From Pseudomonadales bacterium (GTDB taxonomy: Bacteria; Pseudomonadota; Gammaproteobacteria; Steroidobacterales; Steroidobacteraceae): a stretch of 7,732 nt of DNA. The stretch is from assembly GCA_020442965.1 (NCBI GenBank), contig JAGRJB010000399.1, positions 1-7,732 of the forward strand, given 5' to 3'. Both the position numbers and the translations under genes were made by a program. The notes beneath the pieces were generated by a model. It ran no database searches and was not told the DNA's origin. It saw only the letters and a program-made list of their open reading frames with translations. This document shows positions 1 to 6,556 of this stretch, one piece after another; positions within the stretch are counted from its first letter, which is position 1; the number at the start of each line of letters is the position of its first letter.

Positions 1-147
1 TATCGTCATCACTACGAATGCGCCGATGACGCCCATCAATACGGTCATCAAGACACCCAGCCACCAGTGAAATCGAGATGCTTCGACAATGCCCCAGACC
101 ACACCGATCGGTGTAGTGACGAGCAGCATGGGGCGTGCGATCCGCAT
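1..147 (-). CDS. Small membrane protein, N-terminal part (runs off window)
   Basis: Reading the minus strand from an ATG at 147-145 gives 49 open codons to the window edge, starting MRIARPMLLVTTPIGVVWGI. Two hydrophobic stretches (about residues 7-20 and 29-49) separated by a short polar/aromatic patch (EASRFHWW) suggest an inner-membrane protein with at least two helices. The start lies 16 bases after the stop of the FtsX-type permease, on the same strand, so it is probably the last visible gene of the transporter operon. No good Shine-Dalgarno precedes the ATG; a TATAAT string sits just upstream (158-153 on the minus strand) and could be a coincidental or weak internal promoter. I do not recognise the family. 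The start is uncertain because the frame stays open upstream, and M7 is another option. Confidence 0.55.
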   Translation of the reverse strand, partial: MRIARPMLLVTTPIGVVWGIVEASRFHWWLGVLMTVLMGVIGAFVVMTI

Positions 148-163
148 GCCGATATTATAGGGC

Positions 164-1357
164 CTAAAGCTCGCGCAGTCCGGTCGTGATCGGGGTACGC
201 GCCGCGCGAATGCCCGGCAGCAGGCCGGCAAGGAATGTTAGTACGAGGCCATAGACGATGCCTGTCAGCAAGAGCCGCGGCGTCACGGTAAACGCGTAAG
301 TCATCTGGCTGAAGGTCTGAAAATTGAGCGTCGAGCTGCGCATGCCATTCAGCAACAGATAGGCCAGTACTCCGCCTAACAGGCCGCCGACTGCACCGAG
401 AACGAGTGACTCGATCAGCACCGATGCGATGACTGGTGCGGCACCGAACCCCATGGCCCTCAGAGTCGCGATCTCGCGCACGCGGCTCGCCACGGCGTTG
501 TACATGGTATTGAGCGCAGCGAGTATGGCCCCGAGCCCCATCATTGTCGCAAGCGTCCAGCCCAAGCCGGACACGAGCTTCTGCATCAACTGTTGTTGTT
601 CGGCGTAGAATACCGTTTCACGCTCGACCCGCAAGTTCACGCGCGGGTCGCGATCGAGTGCATCCTTGAAAGCCTGGAAGGCGGCCACACTCGTGAGCCT
701 GACGCGCGCAGATTGATAGCTTGCGCCGCGATTGAACACCTGTTGTACGAGGGCCGCATCCGCCCAGACTTCGGATTCTGCAATTCCGCCACGGTCGGAG
801 AAACGGCCGACGATGTGCCAGTCGTTAGAGCCCCAGCGGACGATGCGTCCGACGGCCAGGCCCTCGTACTGCTGGGCAACACCGTTACCGATGATCACCT
901 CATTCGTGCCTTCGTGAGCGAGACGGCCCTGCAGGAGCTCGAAGTTCTTGCGTAGCCGTGGCGCCATGGGTGACACCCCGCGCAACGGTGTGTTGGCCGT
1001 CGTATCTTTGTTGCGCAGCTTGGTATCGACGATGACGAACAGCTCTGGCGACACCAGCGCAGCGCCTGCTGCGGTGCGTCGGATGCCGGGCGCATCGGTG
1101 ATCACGGGTATGCTCGTCTGGCCAAGCCCACTCGTCAGCTCATCCGTGGACCCGCGCCGTAGTACGATCGCGACGTCTTCGGAACCTGAGAACTCAAGCG
1201 CCGCCCGAAAGCCCTCGGCGATCGACAAGACAGCCACGAGCACGAGACTCACGCCCGCAATGCCGATCACCGCGACCAGGGCGGATGTCCAACGCGCCGG
1301 GATATTGCGCAGGTTCATCACCGTTACCGCCTTGATCTGTGACAGCGTGCTCGCCAC
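164..1357 (-). CDS. FtsX/MacB-type ABC transporter permease (second permease)
   Basis: Inner-membrane permease of the FtsX/MacB type, 397 aa, the usual length for this family. The layout is classical: one N-terminal membrane helix (about residues 24-46), a large periplasmic domain (about 50-255), then three helices (about 262-288, 308-337, 361-383). The motif after helix 2, SRVREIATLRAMGF (291-304), is the cytoplasmic coupling segment that contacts the ATPase in MacB/FtsX proteins. It begins with GTG at 1357, 10 bases after the stop of the first permease. An ATG at codon 14 has a better Shine-Dalgarno (AAGGCGG), but the extra N-terminal residues (SQIKAVTVMNLRN) look like this subfamily, so I keep GTG. 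With the neighbouring, clearly different permease it probably forms a heterodimeric channel driven by the ATPase two genes upstream. It works by mechanical coupling to a periplasmic adaptor rather than a substrate tunnel, by family knowledge. Substrate unknown. Confidence 0.9.
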   Translation of the reverse strand: MASTLSQIKAVTVMNLRNIPARWTSALVAVIGIAGVSLVLVAVLSIAEGFRAALEFSGSEDVAIVLRRGSTDELTSGLGQTSIPVITDAPGIRRTAAGAALVSPELFVIVDTKLRNKDTTANTPLRGVSPMAPRLRKNFELLQGRLAHEGTNEVIIGNGVAQQYEGLAVGRIVRWGSNDWHIVGRFSDRGGIAESEVWADAALVQQVFNRGASYQSARVRLTSVAAFQAFKDALDRDPRVNLRVERETVFYAEQQQLMQKLVSGLGWTLATMMGLGAILAALNTMYNAVASRVREIATLRAMGFGAAPVIASVLIESLVLGAVGGLLGGVLAYLLLNGMRSSTLNFQTFSQMTYAFTVTPRLLLTGIVYGLVLTFLAGLLPGIRAARTPITTGLREL

Positions 1358-1367
1358 GTTCGTGCCG

Positions 1368-2534
1368 TCAAGCGCCGCGACGCAGTGCGTCGGTGATCCT
1401 GAGCCGCATGGCGATCGCGGCCGGCCAGGCCCCCGCGATCAGGCCCATCGCCACCATCAGGAGCGGCGCGACGACAACCGTTCGCAGACCAATGCCAAAC
1501 ACCGGCAGAAACTGTTTGACGGTCGTGGCGAGCGCCTGCGCTGCCACATAGGCCAGTGCCATACCGATGGCGCCGCCGACCAGGGTAAGCAGTAGTGACT
1601 CACTTACCACGAGCGCGAGGAGCGAACGGTCCGTGAACCCGAGCGTCTTCATTACGCCGAACTCGTTGGTTCGTTCGTGCACCGATTGCGCGATGGTATT
1701 GGCGGTTACTAACAACATTGTGAAGAACACGGCAGACACGACCGAAATGAGTAGCGCGCCGATGTTGCCGACTTGCTCGGTGGCCTGCTTGATGAACGCT
1801 CGCTCGGTCGCGGTCTTGGTCTCCGCGCTGGAGTTGGCGAACAAGGCATCGACGCGGTGCGAGACTTGCTCCGCTTCCCGTGGATCGGCTACCTTGACGA
1901 CCAACCACCCGATGCTGTTGCGCCCGAACTGTAGCGACTCATTGAAATAATCGTAGTCGAACACGACGCTGCCCTTGTCCCAACCGGCACCACCGATCAC
2001 GTCGTAGATCGCGTGAATATTGAACTCCCAAGTATCGGCACCGTTTTCCTGTCGGTAGATCGTCGAGCGCAGCGGCACTTTGTCGCCTACCTGCCAGCCA
2101 TACTCGTTCGCGAGCAATGGACCCACGATTGCACCCTGCCGGTCGTTCAGCCAGGCGGTAGTTTCGGCAGCGGAAATCTTCACCTCGGGGTACATGGCGA
2201 GGAACTTCGCTGGCTCGGTCGCGTAGACCGGGATTTGGGTGCGTCCATCTTTGACGACTCCGCCAAACCAGTTGAACGACGCGACTGCCTCGACGCCGGC
2301 GACGCCGCGAGCTTTCTCGAGATAGGAACGCGGCAGCGGCTGGATGATCGAGATTTTGCTCATCGTGATCAGACGATCGGCCCCCGCTAACGACACGCTG
2401 CCGGCGAGGCTGCCACGCAGGGCCTCCAGCAGCCCAAACATCAGAAAGGCAACCGCGATCGAGGCGAGCGTGAAGAACAGGCGCAGCTTGCGTCGCGCCA
2501 GGTTAGCCCAGACGAGCGACAGCCAGGAGGCCAT
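1368..2534 (-). CDS. FtsX/MacB-type ABC transporter permease (first permease)
   Basis: Inner-membrane permease of 388 aa with the FtsX/MacB plan: helix 1 at about residues 18-38 after a basic stretch (NLARRKLRLF), a periplasmic domain of some 210 residues, then helices at about 256-281, 304-333 and 352-376. The coupling motif ERTNEFGVMKTLGF (287-300) is well conserved for the family. The frame stays open upstream to an ATG at 2717, but that part overlaps the ATPase gene entirely and reads like an out-of-frame shadow (rich in Arg, His, Ser). The ATG at 2534 shares its A with the ATPase TGA stop (TGATG), a common translational-coupling arrangement, and begins a normal MASWLSLVWANLARRK N-terminus. 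It is expected to pair with the second permease downstream. Function in macrolide, lipid or peptide export cannot be told apart from sequence alone. Confidence 0.92.
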   Translation of the reverse strand: MASWLSLVWANLARRKLRLFFTLASIAVAFLMFGLLEALRGSLAGSVSLAGADRLITMSKISIIQPLPRSYLEKARGVAGVEAVASFNWFGGVVKDGRTQIPVYATEPAKFLAMYPEVKISAAETTAWLNDRQGAIVGPLLANEYGWQVGDKVPLRSTIYRQENGADTWEFNIHAIYDVIGGAGWDKGSVVFDYDYFNESLQFGRNSIGWLVVKVADPREAEQVSHRVDALFANSSAETKTATERAFIKQATEQVGNIGALLISVVSAVFFTMLLVTANTIAQSVHERTNEFGVMKTLGFTDRSLLALVVSESLLLTLVGGAIGMALAYVAAQALATTVKQFLPVFGIGLRTVVVAPLLMVAMGLIAGAWPAAIAMRLRITDALRRGA

Positions 2535-3256
2535 CAATGTGTCTGCCGCTCGAGCCGTCCCTTGTCCAGATGCAGCGTGCGATTGGCACGTTCGGCTGCG
2601 CGGGGATCGTGGGTGACCATGATGATGGTTTTGCCAAACTCCTGGTTGAGTGCTCGCAGCAGGTCCAATATCTCGTCGCCTGACTTGCGGTCCAGATCGC
2701 CCGTCGGTTCGTCGCACAACAACAGTGTTGGGTCGGTGACGATGGCGCGAGCGATGCCAACCCGTTGTTCCTGACCGCCGGACAATTCCCGTGGCCGATG
2801 CCTGGCACGATCTTCGAGGCCAACCAGGGCGAGTGCGGTGTGAACGCGCTGCAGGCGCTCACGTCTGGATAGTTTGGTGAGCAGCAGCGGCAACTCGACA
2901 TTGCGTTCGGCAGAGAGTACCGGCAGCAAGTTGTACATCTGGAATACGAAGCCGACATGATCGGCGCGCCAGCGACCGAGGGCTGCACTCGAGAGGCGAT
3001 CGATCGCGAGGCCGTCAACTTCGATCGAACCCTCGGTCGGCCGATCGAGGCCACCAATCAGATTCAACAGCGTGGTCTTGCCAGATCCCGATGGACCCAT
3101 CAGCGCGACAAAGTCGCCACGTGGCAGGTCGAGGTCCAACATCTCGAGCACGCGTACTACTTCGCCGCCACGCGTATAGAGCTTGGTAACGCCACGCAAT
3201 TGGACCACGCGGTCGGTCGCTTGCGGTGCATCCGGGTGAGCAACATTGTCTTGCAT
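2534..3256 (-). CDS. MacB/LolD-type ABC transporter ATP-binding protein
   Basis: Cytoplasmic ATPase of 240 aa that powers the two FtsX-type permeases. All nucleotide-binding motifs are visible: an A-loop tyrosine region (KLYTRGGE, 25-32), Walker A GPSGSGKTT (54-62), Q-loop VFQMYNLLP (104-112), signature LSGGQEQRV (158-166), Walker B LLLCDEPTGDLD (178-189) and the switch histidine in VTHD (H216). The MYNLLP Q-loop context and EPTGDLD are typical of the MacB/LolD/FtsE group. The signature has E at the position after LSGGQ where Q or R is common, which is tolerated in the family. It follows the adaptor stop by 36 bases and overlaps the next permease start by one base. No strong ribosome binding site precedes the ATG at 3256. 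Assignment to the group is firm; the name lolD or macB is not justified because the adaptor and two-permease context differ from both reference systems. Confidence 0.95.
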   Translation of the reverse strand: MQDNVAHPDAPQATDRVVQLRGVTKLYTRGGEVVRVLEMLDLDLPRGDFVALMGPSGSGKTTLLNLIGGLDRPTEGSIEVDGLAIDRLSSAALGRWRADHVGFVFQMYNLLPVLSAERNVELPLLLTKLSRRERLQRVHTALALVGLEDRARHRPRELSGGQEQRVGIARAIVTDPTLLLCDEPTGDLDRKSGDEILDLLRALNQEFGKTIIMVTHDPRAAERANRTLHLDKGRLERQTH

Positions 3257-3292
3257 GCGGGTAGCCCAAGGTCCGTGGCACGGAGTAACTGG

Positions 3293-4516
3293 TTAGCTAG
3301 TCTTGCGGCGAATTAGATCGCCGTCTTGCAGCTTCGCGGTGACCGGCGCAACGATTTCCTCGCCGGCGCGCACCCCCGCCGCGATCACGACTCGCCCATT
3401 ACGCGTATCGCCTGCGGTGACCGCGCGCCGCTCGAGTCTGTCTTGGCTAACCACCCAGACGAACGCGCCCCGGCCATCGCGTGCAACGGCGTCGGCGGGT
3501 ATTGTTAGTGGCGGCGTGCTGCTGCCGCCATTTGCCACAGCGCCATCCAGGAACCGAACCTTGATACCCATGTCAGGCAAGATCCGTGGATCGAGTTCGT
3601 CGAACGCGATGCGCACGCGCACGGTGGCCTTCTGTCGATCAGCCGTCGGCACGATATTGATGACGTGCGCGCCGAATGTCTTGTCAGGGTATGAGTCCAG
3701 CACGGCCTCGACGCGTTGTCCGCTCGAGACACGATTGATGAACGCTTCGTTCACGTCGACCTCGATCTCGCGCGAATCCATGTCAACGATGGTCGCGATT
3801 CCGGTGCGCGTGAAGCCGCCGCCCGCGGAGATGGGCGAGACCATCTCGCCGGGCTGCGCGTCCTTCGAGATGACCACACCCGCGAAGGGCGCGCGAATAT
3901 CCAGATCTGTGAGGTCCTGGCGCCGCAAGGCAACGGTAGCTGCGGCGACCTTGCGTTGCGCCTCGAGCACACCGAGATGCGCGGCCAGCGCCGCAGCATC
4001 AGCTTGTGCCGAGTCGAGCGCCATTGCGCTAACCAATCCGTCAGCCTGCAATTCGGCGGTCCGCGCGAGCTGACGGCGCGCTTCGGCGAGGCGCACCCGG
4101 GTCTCCGCCAGTGCGCGCCCGGCTGCGGCGAGTTCGCGTTCCGCCAGCTCAACTTGCGCCTCTGGCGTTGCCGGATCGAGTCGCGCGAGGAGCTGGCCTT
4201 CCTTGACGCTCGCGCCTTCTTCAATCAAGACATCGGTGATCCGCCCGGTCACTTTTGATGACACTGTTGCGAGGCGGCGGGCGACCACGTAGCCGGAGGC
4301 ATTCAAAACCGCGCTGCCCGACGTGCCTGCGGGCGCCTCGACCGTCACCGTCGTGACTTCGACCGAGCGATTGCCTAACAGCCAATAGACCGCGAGCGCT
4401 GCGCTGACGAGAGCTGCTGCGATCCACCAGGCGTAGCGACGCCCGGATTCATACCGGGAAGCGTCGCCACTGCGATCGATGCGTAGAGACTTCAGAGCAT
4501 TGGTATCCAGTGCCAT
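3293..4516 (-). CDS. HlyD/MacA-type periplasmic adaptor (membrane fusion protein)
   Basis: Periplasmic adaptor subunit of 407 aa. After a short cytoplasmic tail there is one membrane anchor (about residues 28-47), then the first half of the lipoyl/barrel-sandwich domain (about 84-113, TVSSKVTGRITDVLIEEGAS), a long Ala/Glu/Arg-rich alpha-helical hairpin (about 118-203), the second lipoyl half (DIRAPFAGVVISKDAQPGE, 206-224), a beta-barrel domain (about 249-325) and a membrane-proximal domain (about 335-405). This order is that of RND/MacA-type adaptors. The frame is open to 4630, but those 38 codons lie inside the dehydrogenase gene. The ATG at 4516 has AAGGA four to five bases upstream and yields a sensible N-terminus (MALDTNALKSLRIDRS). 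It starts 50 bases after the dehydrogenase stop and is followed by the ATPase. It should bridge the permeases to an outer-membrane channel encoded elsewhere, or deliver lipid-like cargo. Confidence 0.93.
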   Translation of the reverse strand: MALDTNALKSLRIDRSGDASRYESGRRYAWWIAAALVSAALAVYWLLGNRSVEVTTVTVEAPAGTSGSAVLNASGYVVARRLATVSSKVTGRITDVLIEEGASVKEGQLLARLDPATPEAQVELAERELAAAGRALAETRVRLAEARRQLARTAELQADGLVSAMALDSAQADAAALAAHLGVLEAQRKVAAATVALRRQDLTDLDIRAPFAGVVISKDAQPGEMVSPISAGGGFTRTGIATIVDMDSREIEVDVNEAFINRVSSGQRVEAVLDSYPDKTFGAHVINIVPTADRQKATVRVRIAFDELDPRILPDMGIKVRFLDGAVANGGSSTPPLTIPADAVARDGRGAFVWVVSQDRLERRAVTAGDTRNGRVVIAAGVRAGEEIVAPVTAKLQDGDLIRRKTS

Positions 4517-4566
4517 TGAATCCTTGTGCCGATCGAATGCGATTGACGAGCCGTTGCTAGGTAAGC

Positions 4567-5754
4567 CTAGGGCTGAAGTGGACCGTGTGCTTGGGAACCT
4601 TGCCGCTGCAGCCGTCTCGCCAAGGACCACAGGTGCACTTCGGTTGGCCCGTCATAGATGCGAAAGGCGCGAATCGCGTGGAAGATCCGCGCGACTTGCG
4701 TGTCGGTCGTGATACCGAGTCCGCCTAACACCTGCACGCACCGGTCGACTATCTGAAACAGCGTCTCGGCACAGCTCATCTTCGCCATGCTCGATTCGGT
4801 GTTGGCGCGTGAACCTTGATCGAGCGTCCAGGCGGTGTAGTCGATCAGTAGTTGTGTCTGCAACAGGTCAACCTGATTCCGTGCCAGCATGAAACCGACA
4901 CCCTCATGCTCGATCAGCGGCTTGCCAAAGGCTCTGCGCTGGCAGGCGTACTCAACCGCGATGTCATGCGCGCGACGGGCGGCTCCCCACCAGCGCATGC
5001 AATGCGTCAATCGTGCTGGCGCCAAGCGGACCTGGGCGTAGCGGAATCCTGCGCCGACGGTGCCTAACACCTGGGAGGCGGGGACACGCAACCCTGCCAG
5101 CCGAATGACCGAGTGACCGCCCGGAATCGCCTGATCCAAGGTATCGAGCACGCGTTCGATCGTGATACCGGGAGCATCCATCTGCGTCAGGAACATGGTC
5201 GCGCCTTGGGGGGTGCGTGCCATAACGATACCGAAGCGCGCGCCGATTGCGCCGGTTATCAGCCACTTGCGGCCATCGATGATCCAGTCGCTGCCGACCG
5301 CTCGGGCAGTTGTCGTCAACATCTCGGGATCGGAGCCCGCGCCGCCGTCAGGTTCGGTCATCAAGAACGCCGAGCGGATCTCTCCCGCGGCGAGTGGTGC
5401 GAGATACGCCTTCTTCTGCGCCTCGGTTGCAACCGCATCCAGCAAGTGCATGTTGCCTTCGTCTGGTGCCATGCAATTCATCGCGACCGGCCCAAGCAAT
5501 GAGTAGCCAGAGGCGCGCAGCACGGTGGCTGTTTCGCGATGCGACAAGCCGTAGCCGCCCCAGCGCTCCGCAACCTGCGGCGCGAGCAATCGAGCCTTAC
5601 GCGCTTGGACGCGCAGCTCGTGAACCAGTTCTGAAGTGGGGCCGTGTATTGTCTGCCGCGGATCGCGTTCCGCAGGAATGATCACTGCGCGGATGAATTC
5701 GTGAGTGCGCGTCTCCAGGTCCGTTTCGCGATCACTGCGGGAAAAATCAACCAT
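4567..5754 (-). CDS. Acyl-CoA dehydrogenase, ACAD10/11-like
   Basis: FAD-dependent acyl-CoA dehydrogenase of 395 aa, full length for the family, cytoplasmic. It should introduce the alpha-beta double bond into an acyl-CoA thioester and pass electrons to ETF. Visible family blocks: NCMAPDEGNMHLL (93-105), SAFLMTEPDGGAGSD (128-142, FAD/substrate contact), DGRKWLITGA (160-169), RRAFGKPL (273-280), QVLGGLGIT (341-349), and near the C-terminus IYDGPTEVH (366-374). In MCAD-type enzymes the last block carries the catalytic Glu; here Asp368 sits in that block, as in the ACAD10/11-like branch. The APDEGNM block also fits that branch. The start has an excellent ribosome binding site, AGGAAGGAG, 8 bases ahead of the ATG. 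It heads the minus-strand operon with the export genes. A TTGACG string at 5813-5808 could be a -35 box but no convincing -10 follows. Substrate is unknown; branched, hydroxylated or sterol-derived acyl chains are all possible. Confidence 0.93.
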   Translation of the reverse strand: MVDFSRSDRETDLETRTHEFIRAVIIPAERDPRQTIHGPTSELVHELRVQARKARLLAPQVAERWGGYGLSHRETATVLRASGYSLLGPVAMNCMAPDEGNMHLLDAVATEAQKKAYLAPLAAGEIRSAFLMTEPDGGAGSDPEMLTTTARAVGSDWIIDGRKWLITGAIGARFGIVMARTPQGATMFLTQMDAPGITIERVLDTLDQAIPGGHSVIRLAGLRVPASQVLGTVGAGFRYAQVRLAPARLTHCMRWWGAARRAHDIAVEYACQRRAFGKPLIEHEGVGFMLARNQVDLLQTQLLIDYTAWTLDQGSRANTESSMAKMSCAETLFQIVDRCVQVLGGLGITTDTQVARIFHAIRAFRIYDGPTEVHLWSLARRLQRQGSQAHGPLQP

Positions 5755-5762
5755 GCGCTGCG

Positions 5763-5771
5763 CTCCTTCCT
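5763..5771 (-). promoter_or_regulatory. Ribosome binding site of the acyl-CoA dehydrogenase gene
   Basis: Minus-strand AGGAAGGAG, 8 bases before the ATG at 5754. It is the strongest Shine-Dalgarno in the window and fixes this start codon. Confidence 0.8.
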
Positions 5772-5844
5772 GCCGTGCAAGTGTTGATGTCAGGGAGACT
5801 CGTGGGCCGTCAAAGCTACCATGGAGGCGTGAGTTGCAGATCAG

Positions 5845-5876
5845 AAAAAACGGGAGCGGTGCGAGCCGCTCCCCGT
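5845..5876 (-). terminator. Intrinsic terminator after the fasciclin gene
   Basis: On the minus strand an 8-bp perfect stem (GGGAGCGG at 5852-5859 paired with CCGCTCCC at 5866-5873, plus-strand letters) with a 6-base loop is followed directly by six T residues (AAAAAA at 5845-5850 on the plus strand). It lies 28 bases past the stop of the fasciclin gene and 91 bases upstream of the dehydrogenase start. So it ends the fasciclin transcript and separates it from the transporter operon. It has no matching T-run on the plus strand, so it is directional. Confidence 0.88.
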
Positions 5877-5903
5877 CGAGGTGGCTTTTCGATGAGTGGG
5901 CGA

Positions 5904-6413
5904 TTAGTTAGGAATCAGCACGCTGTCGATCGCATGAATGATGCCGTTCGAAGCCCCGATCTCAGATGTGACGCGCGCATCGTTGATGCGCAGACGGCCA
6001 CGAACCATTGCGGGGCGAATTGCTTCACCAGCGACGGTTTCGACTGAGCGCACGCGCTTGAGGGAATTCTGGTCGATCGCCTCGCCAGGGATCACGTGCA
6101 GACTCAGGATCCGTACCAGCTTGTCCTTGTTCTCGGGCCGTAGCAGCGCGTCCAATTCGGCCTCCGGCAACTTGCCGAATGCCTTGTCGGTAGGTGCGAA
6201 TACCGTGAACGGACCTATGCCGGCCAAGGTTTCGGTCAAATCAGCCGCCTCAATCGCTTGGACAAGTATGGTGAAATTGCCGGCGTGTCTGGCGGTGCTG
6301 ACGATGTCGGCGCTACCTGGGGCAGCGCCGTCTGCAGCGAGCGCCGCGCCCGTTGCGGCCAGCAGTGCCGCGGCGAGCAGCGCTCGGATCAGGGAAAAAG
6401 TATTACGAATCAT
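5904..6413 (-). CDS. Secreted single-domain fasciclin (FAS1) protein
   Basis: A 169-aa exported protein with one FAS1 domain. A Sec signal peptide is clear: MIRN, then a Leu/Ala-rich core, with likely cleavage after ALA at residue 26. The mature part contains the FAS1 hallmarks: FTVFAPTDKAFGKLP (69-83, the H1 region), LSLHVIPGEAI (104-114) and the C-terminal NGIIHAIDSVLIP (156-168). One domain plus a signal peptide is the usual bacterial size. The frame extends five codons up to a TTG at 6428, but the ATG at 6413 has GGAG nine bases ahead and a cleaner signal peptide, so I use it. Bacterial FAS1 proteins are linked to adhesion, biofilm and surface association; the exact ligand is rarely known. 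It is transcribed away from the B12-type regulator across a shared 141-base promoter region and closed by its own terminator, which suggests it is a direct target of that regulator. Confidence 0.93.
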   Translation of the reverse strand: MIRNTFSLIRALLAAALLAATGAALAADGAAPGSADIVSTARHAGNFTILVQAIEAADLTETLAGIGPFTVFAPTDKAFGKLPEAELDALLRPENKDKLVRILSLHVIPGEAIDQNSLKRVRSVETVAGEAIRPAMVRGRLRINDARVTSEIGASNGIIHAIDSVLIPN

Positions 6414-6494
6414 TGGTTTATGCTCCAAATTGCGCCGCGGGCTTGGGTTCTATGCGGCTGGGGTCTGTCAGCGGGATGGCGTCTCAGCCGGATC

Positions 6495-6523
6495 AGAATG
6501 ACAAACGAATCAAAACGTGTCAA
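6495..6523 (-). promoter_or_regulatory. Candidate sigma70 promoter of the fasciclin gene
   Basis: Minus strand: perfect consensus -35 TTGACA at 6523-6518, then a 17-base spacer and CATTCT at 6500-6495 (3 of 6 matches to TATAAT). Transcription would start near 6488, leaving a leader of about 75 bases before the ATG at 6413. The weak -10 suits a regulated promoter. The -35 box lies 11 bp from a TGTACA operator-like site, so a bound regulator would cover it. Confidence 0.55.
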
Positions 6524-6527
6524 TATT
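6498..6527 (+). promoter_or_regulatory. Weak candidate promoter of the MerR/B12 regulator gene
   Basis: Plus strand: ATGACA (6498-6503, 5 of 6 to TTGACA), 18-base spacer, AATATT (6522-6527, 4 of 6). Transcription would begin near 6534, upstream of the ATG at 6555. It overlaps the divergent fasciclin promoter almost completely, so the two would compete for polymerase. A better-looking TATAAT at 6551-6556 overlaps the start codon and cannot serve this start; it is treated under findings. Confidence 0.3.
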
Positions 6528-6556
6528 TTGTACAGGTAATATGGTGTACATATAAT
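6518..6556. promoter_or_regulatory. Candidate CarH/LitR-type operator (TGTACA repeats)
   Basis: Two perfect copies of the self-complementary hexamer TGTACA lie at 6529-6534 and 6545-6550, 16 bp apart. They are part of a longer near-repeat TGTACA-NN-TAAT (6529-6540 and 6545-6556, 10 of 12 bases equal). On the minus strand the next T-N-N-ACA element, TTGACA (6523-6518), follows the 6534-6529 site at exactly 11 bp and is also the -35 box of the fasciclin promoter. CarH operators are known as tandem 11-bp repeats built on T-N-N-ACA that cover a -35 box, and TGTACA-type half-sites are reported for LitR-class regulators; I recall this from the literature without checking exact spacing. The site sits directly in front of the regulator gene, as expected for autoregulation. 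Confidence 0.6.

Noticed and set aside
948..1595. 215-codon plus-strand open frame opposite the two permeases
   Set aside because: It spans the junction of two well-supported minus-strand genes, is Arg/Ser/Ala-rich and shows no domain; it is a GC-driven antisense shadow.
2535..2717. N-terminal extension of the first permease frame upstream of the ATG at 2534
   Set aside because: It lies wholly inside the ATPase gene in another frame, has shadow-like composition, and the TGATG junction gives a normal coupled start.
3303..4073. 256-codon plus-strand open frame opposite the adaptor
   Set aside because: Antisense shadow of a recognised HlyD-type gene, low-complexity Ser/Thr/Arg composition, no initiation signal.
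4517..4630. N-terminal extension of the adaptor frame to an ATG at 4630
   Set aside because: Most of it overlaps the dehydrogenase 3' end, adds no recognisable sequence, and the ATG at 4516 has a Shine-Dalgarno and a natural N-terminus before the membrane anchor.
5785..5813. Promoter for the dehydrogenase operon from TTGACG at 5813-5808
   Set aside because: No acceptable -10 at 16-18 bp (CATCAA at best), so not listed as a feature.
6414..6428. TTG start five codons upstream for the fasciclin protein
   Set aside because: The ATG at 6413 has GGAG ahead of it and gives a cleaner signal peptide.
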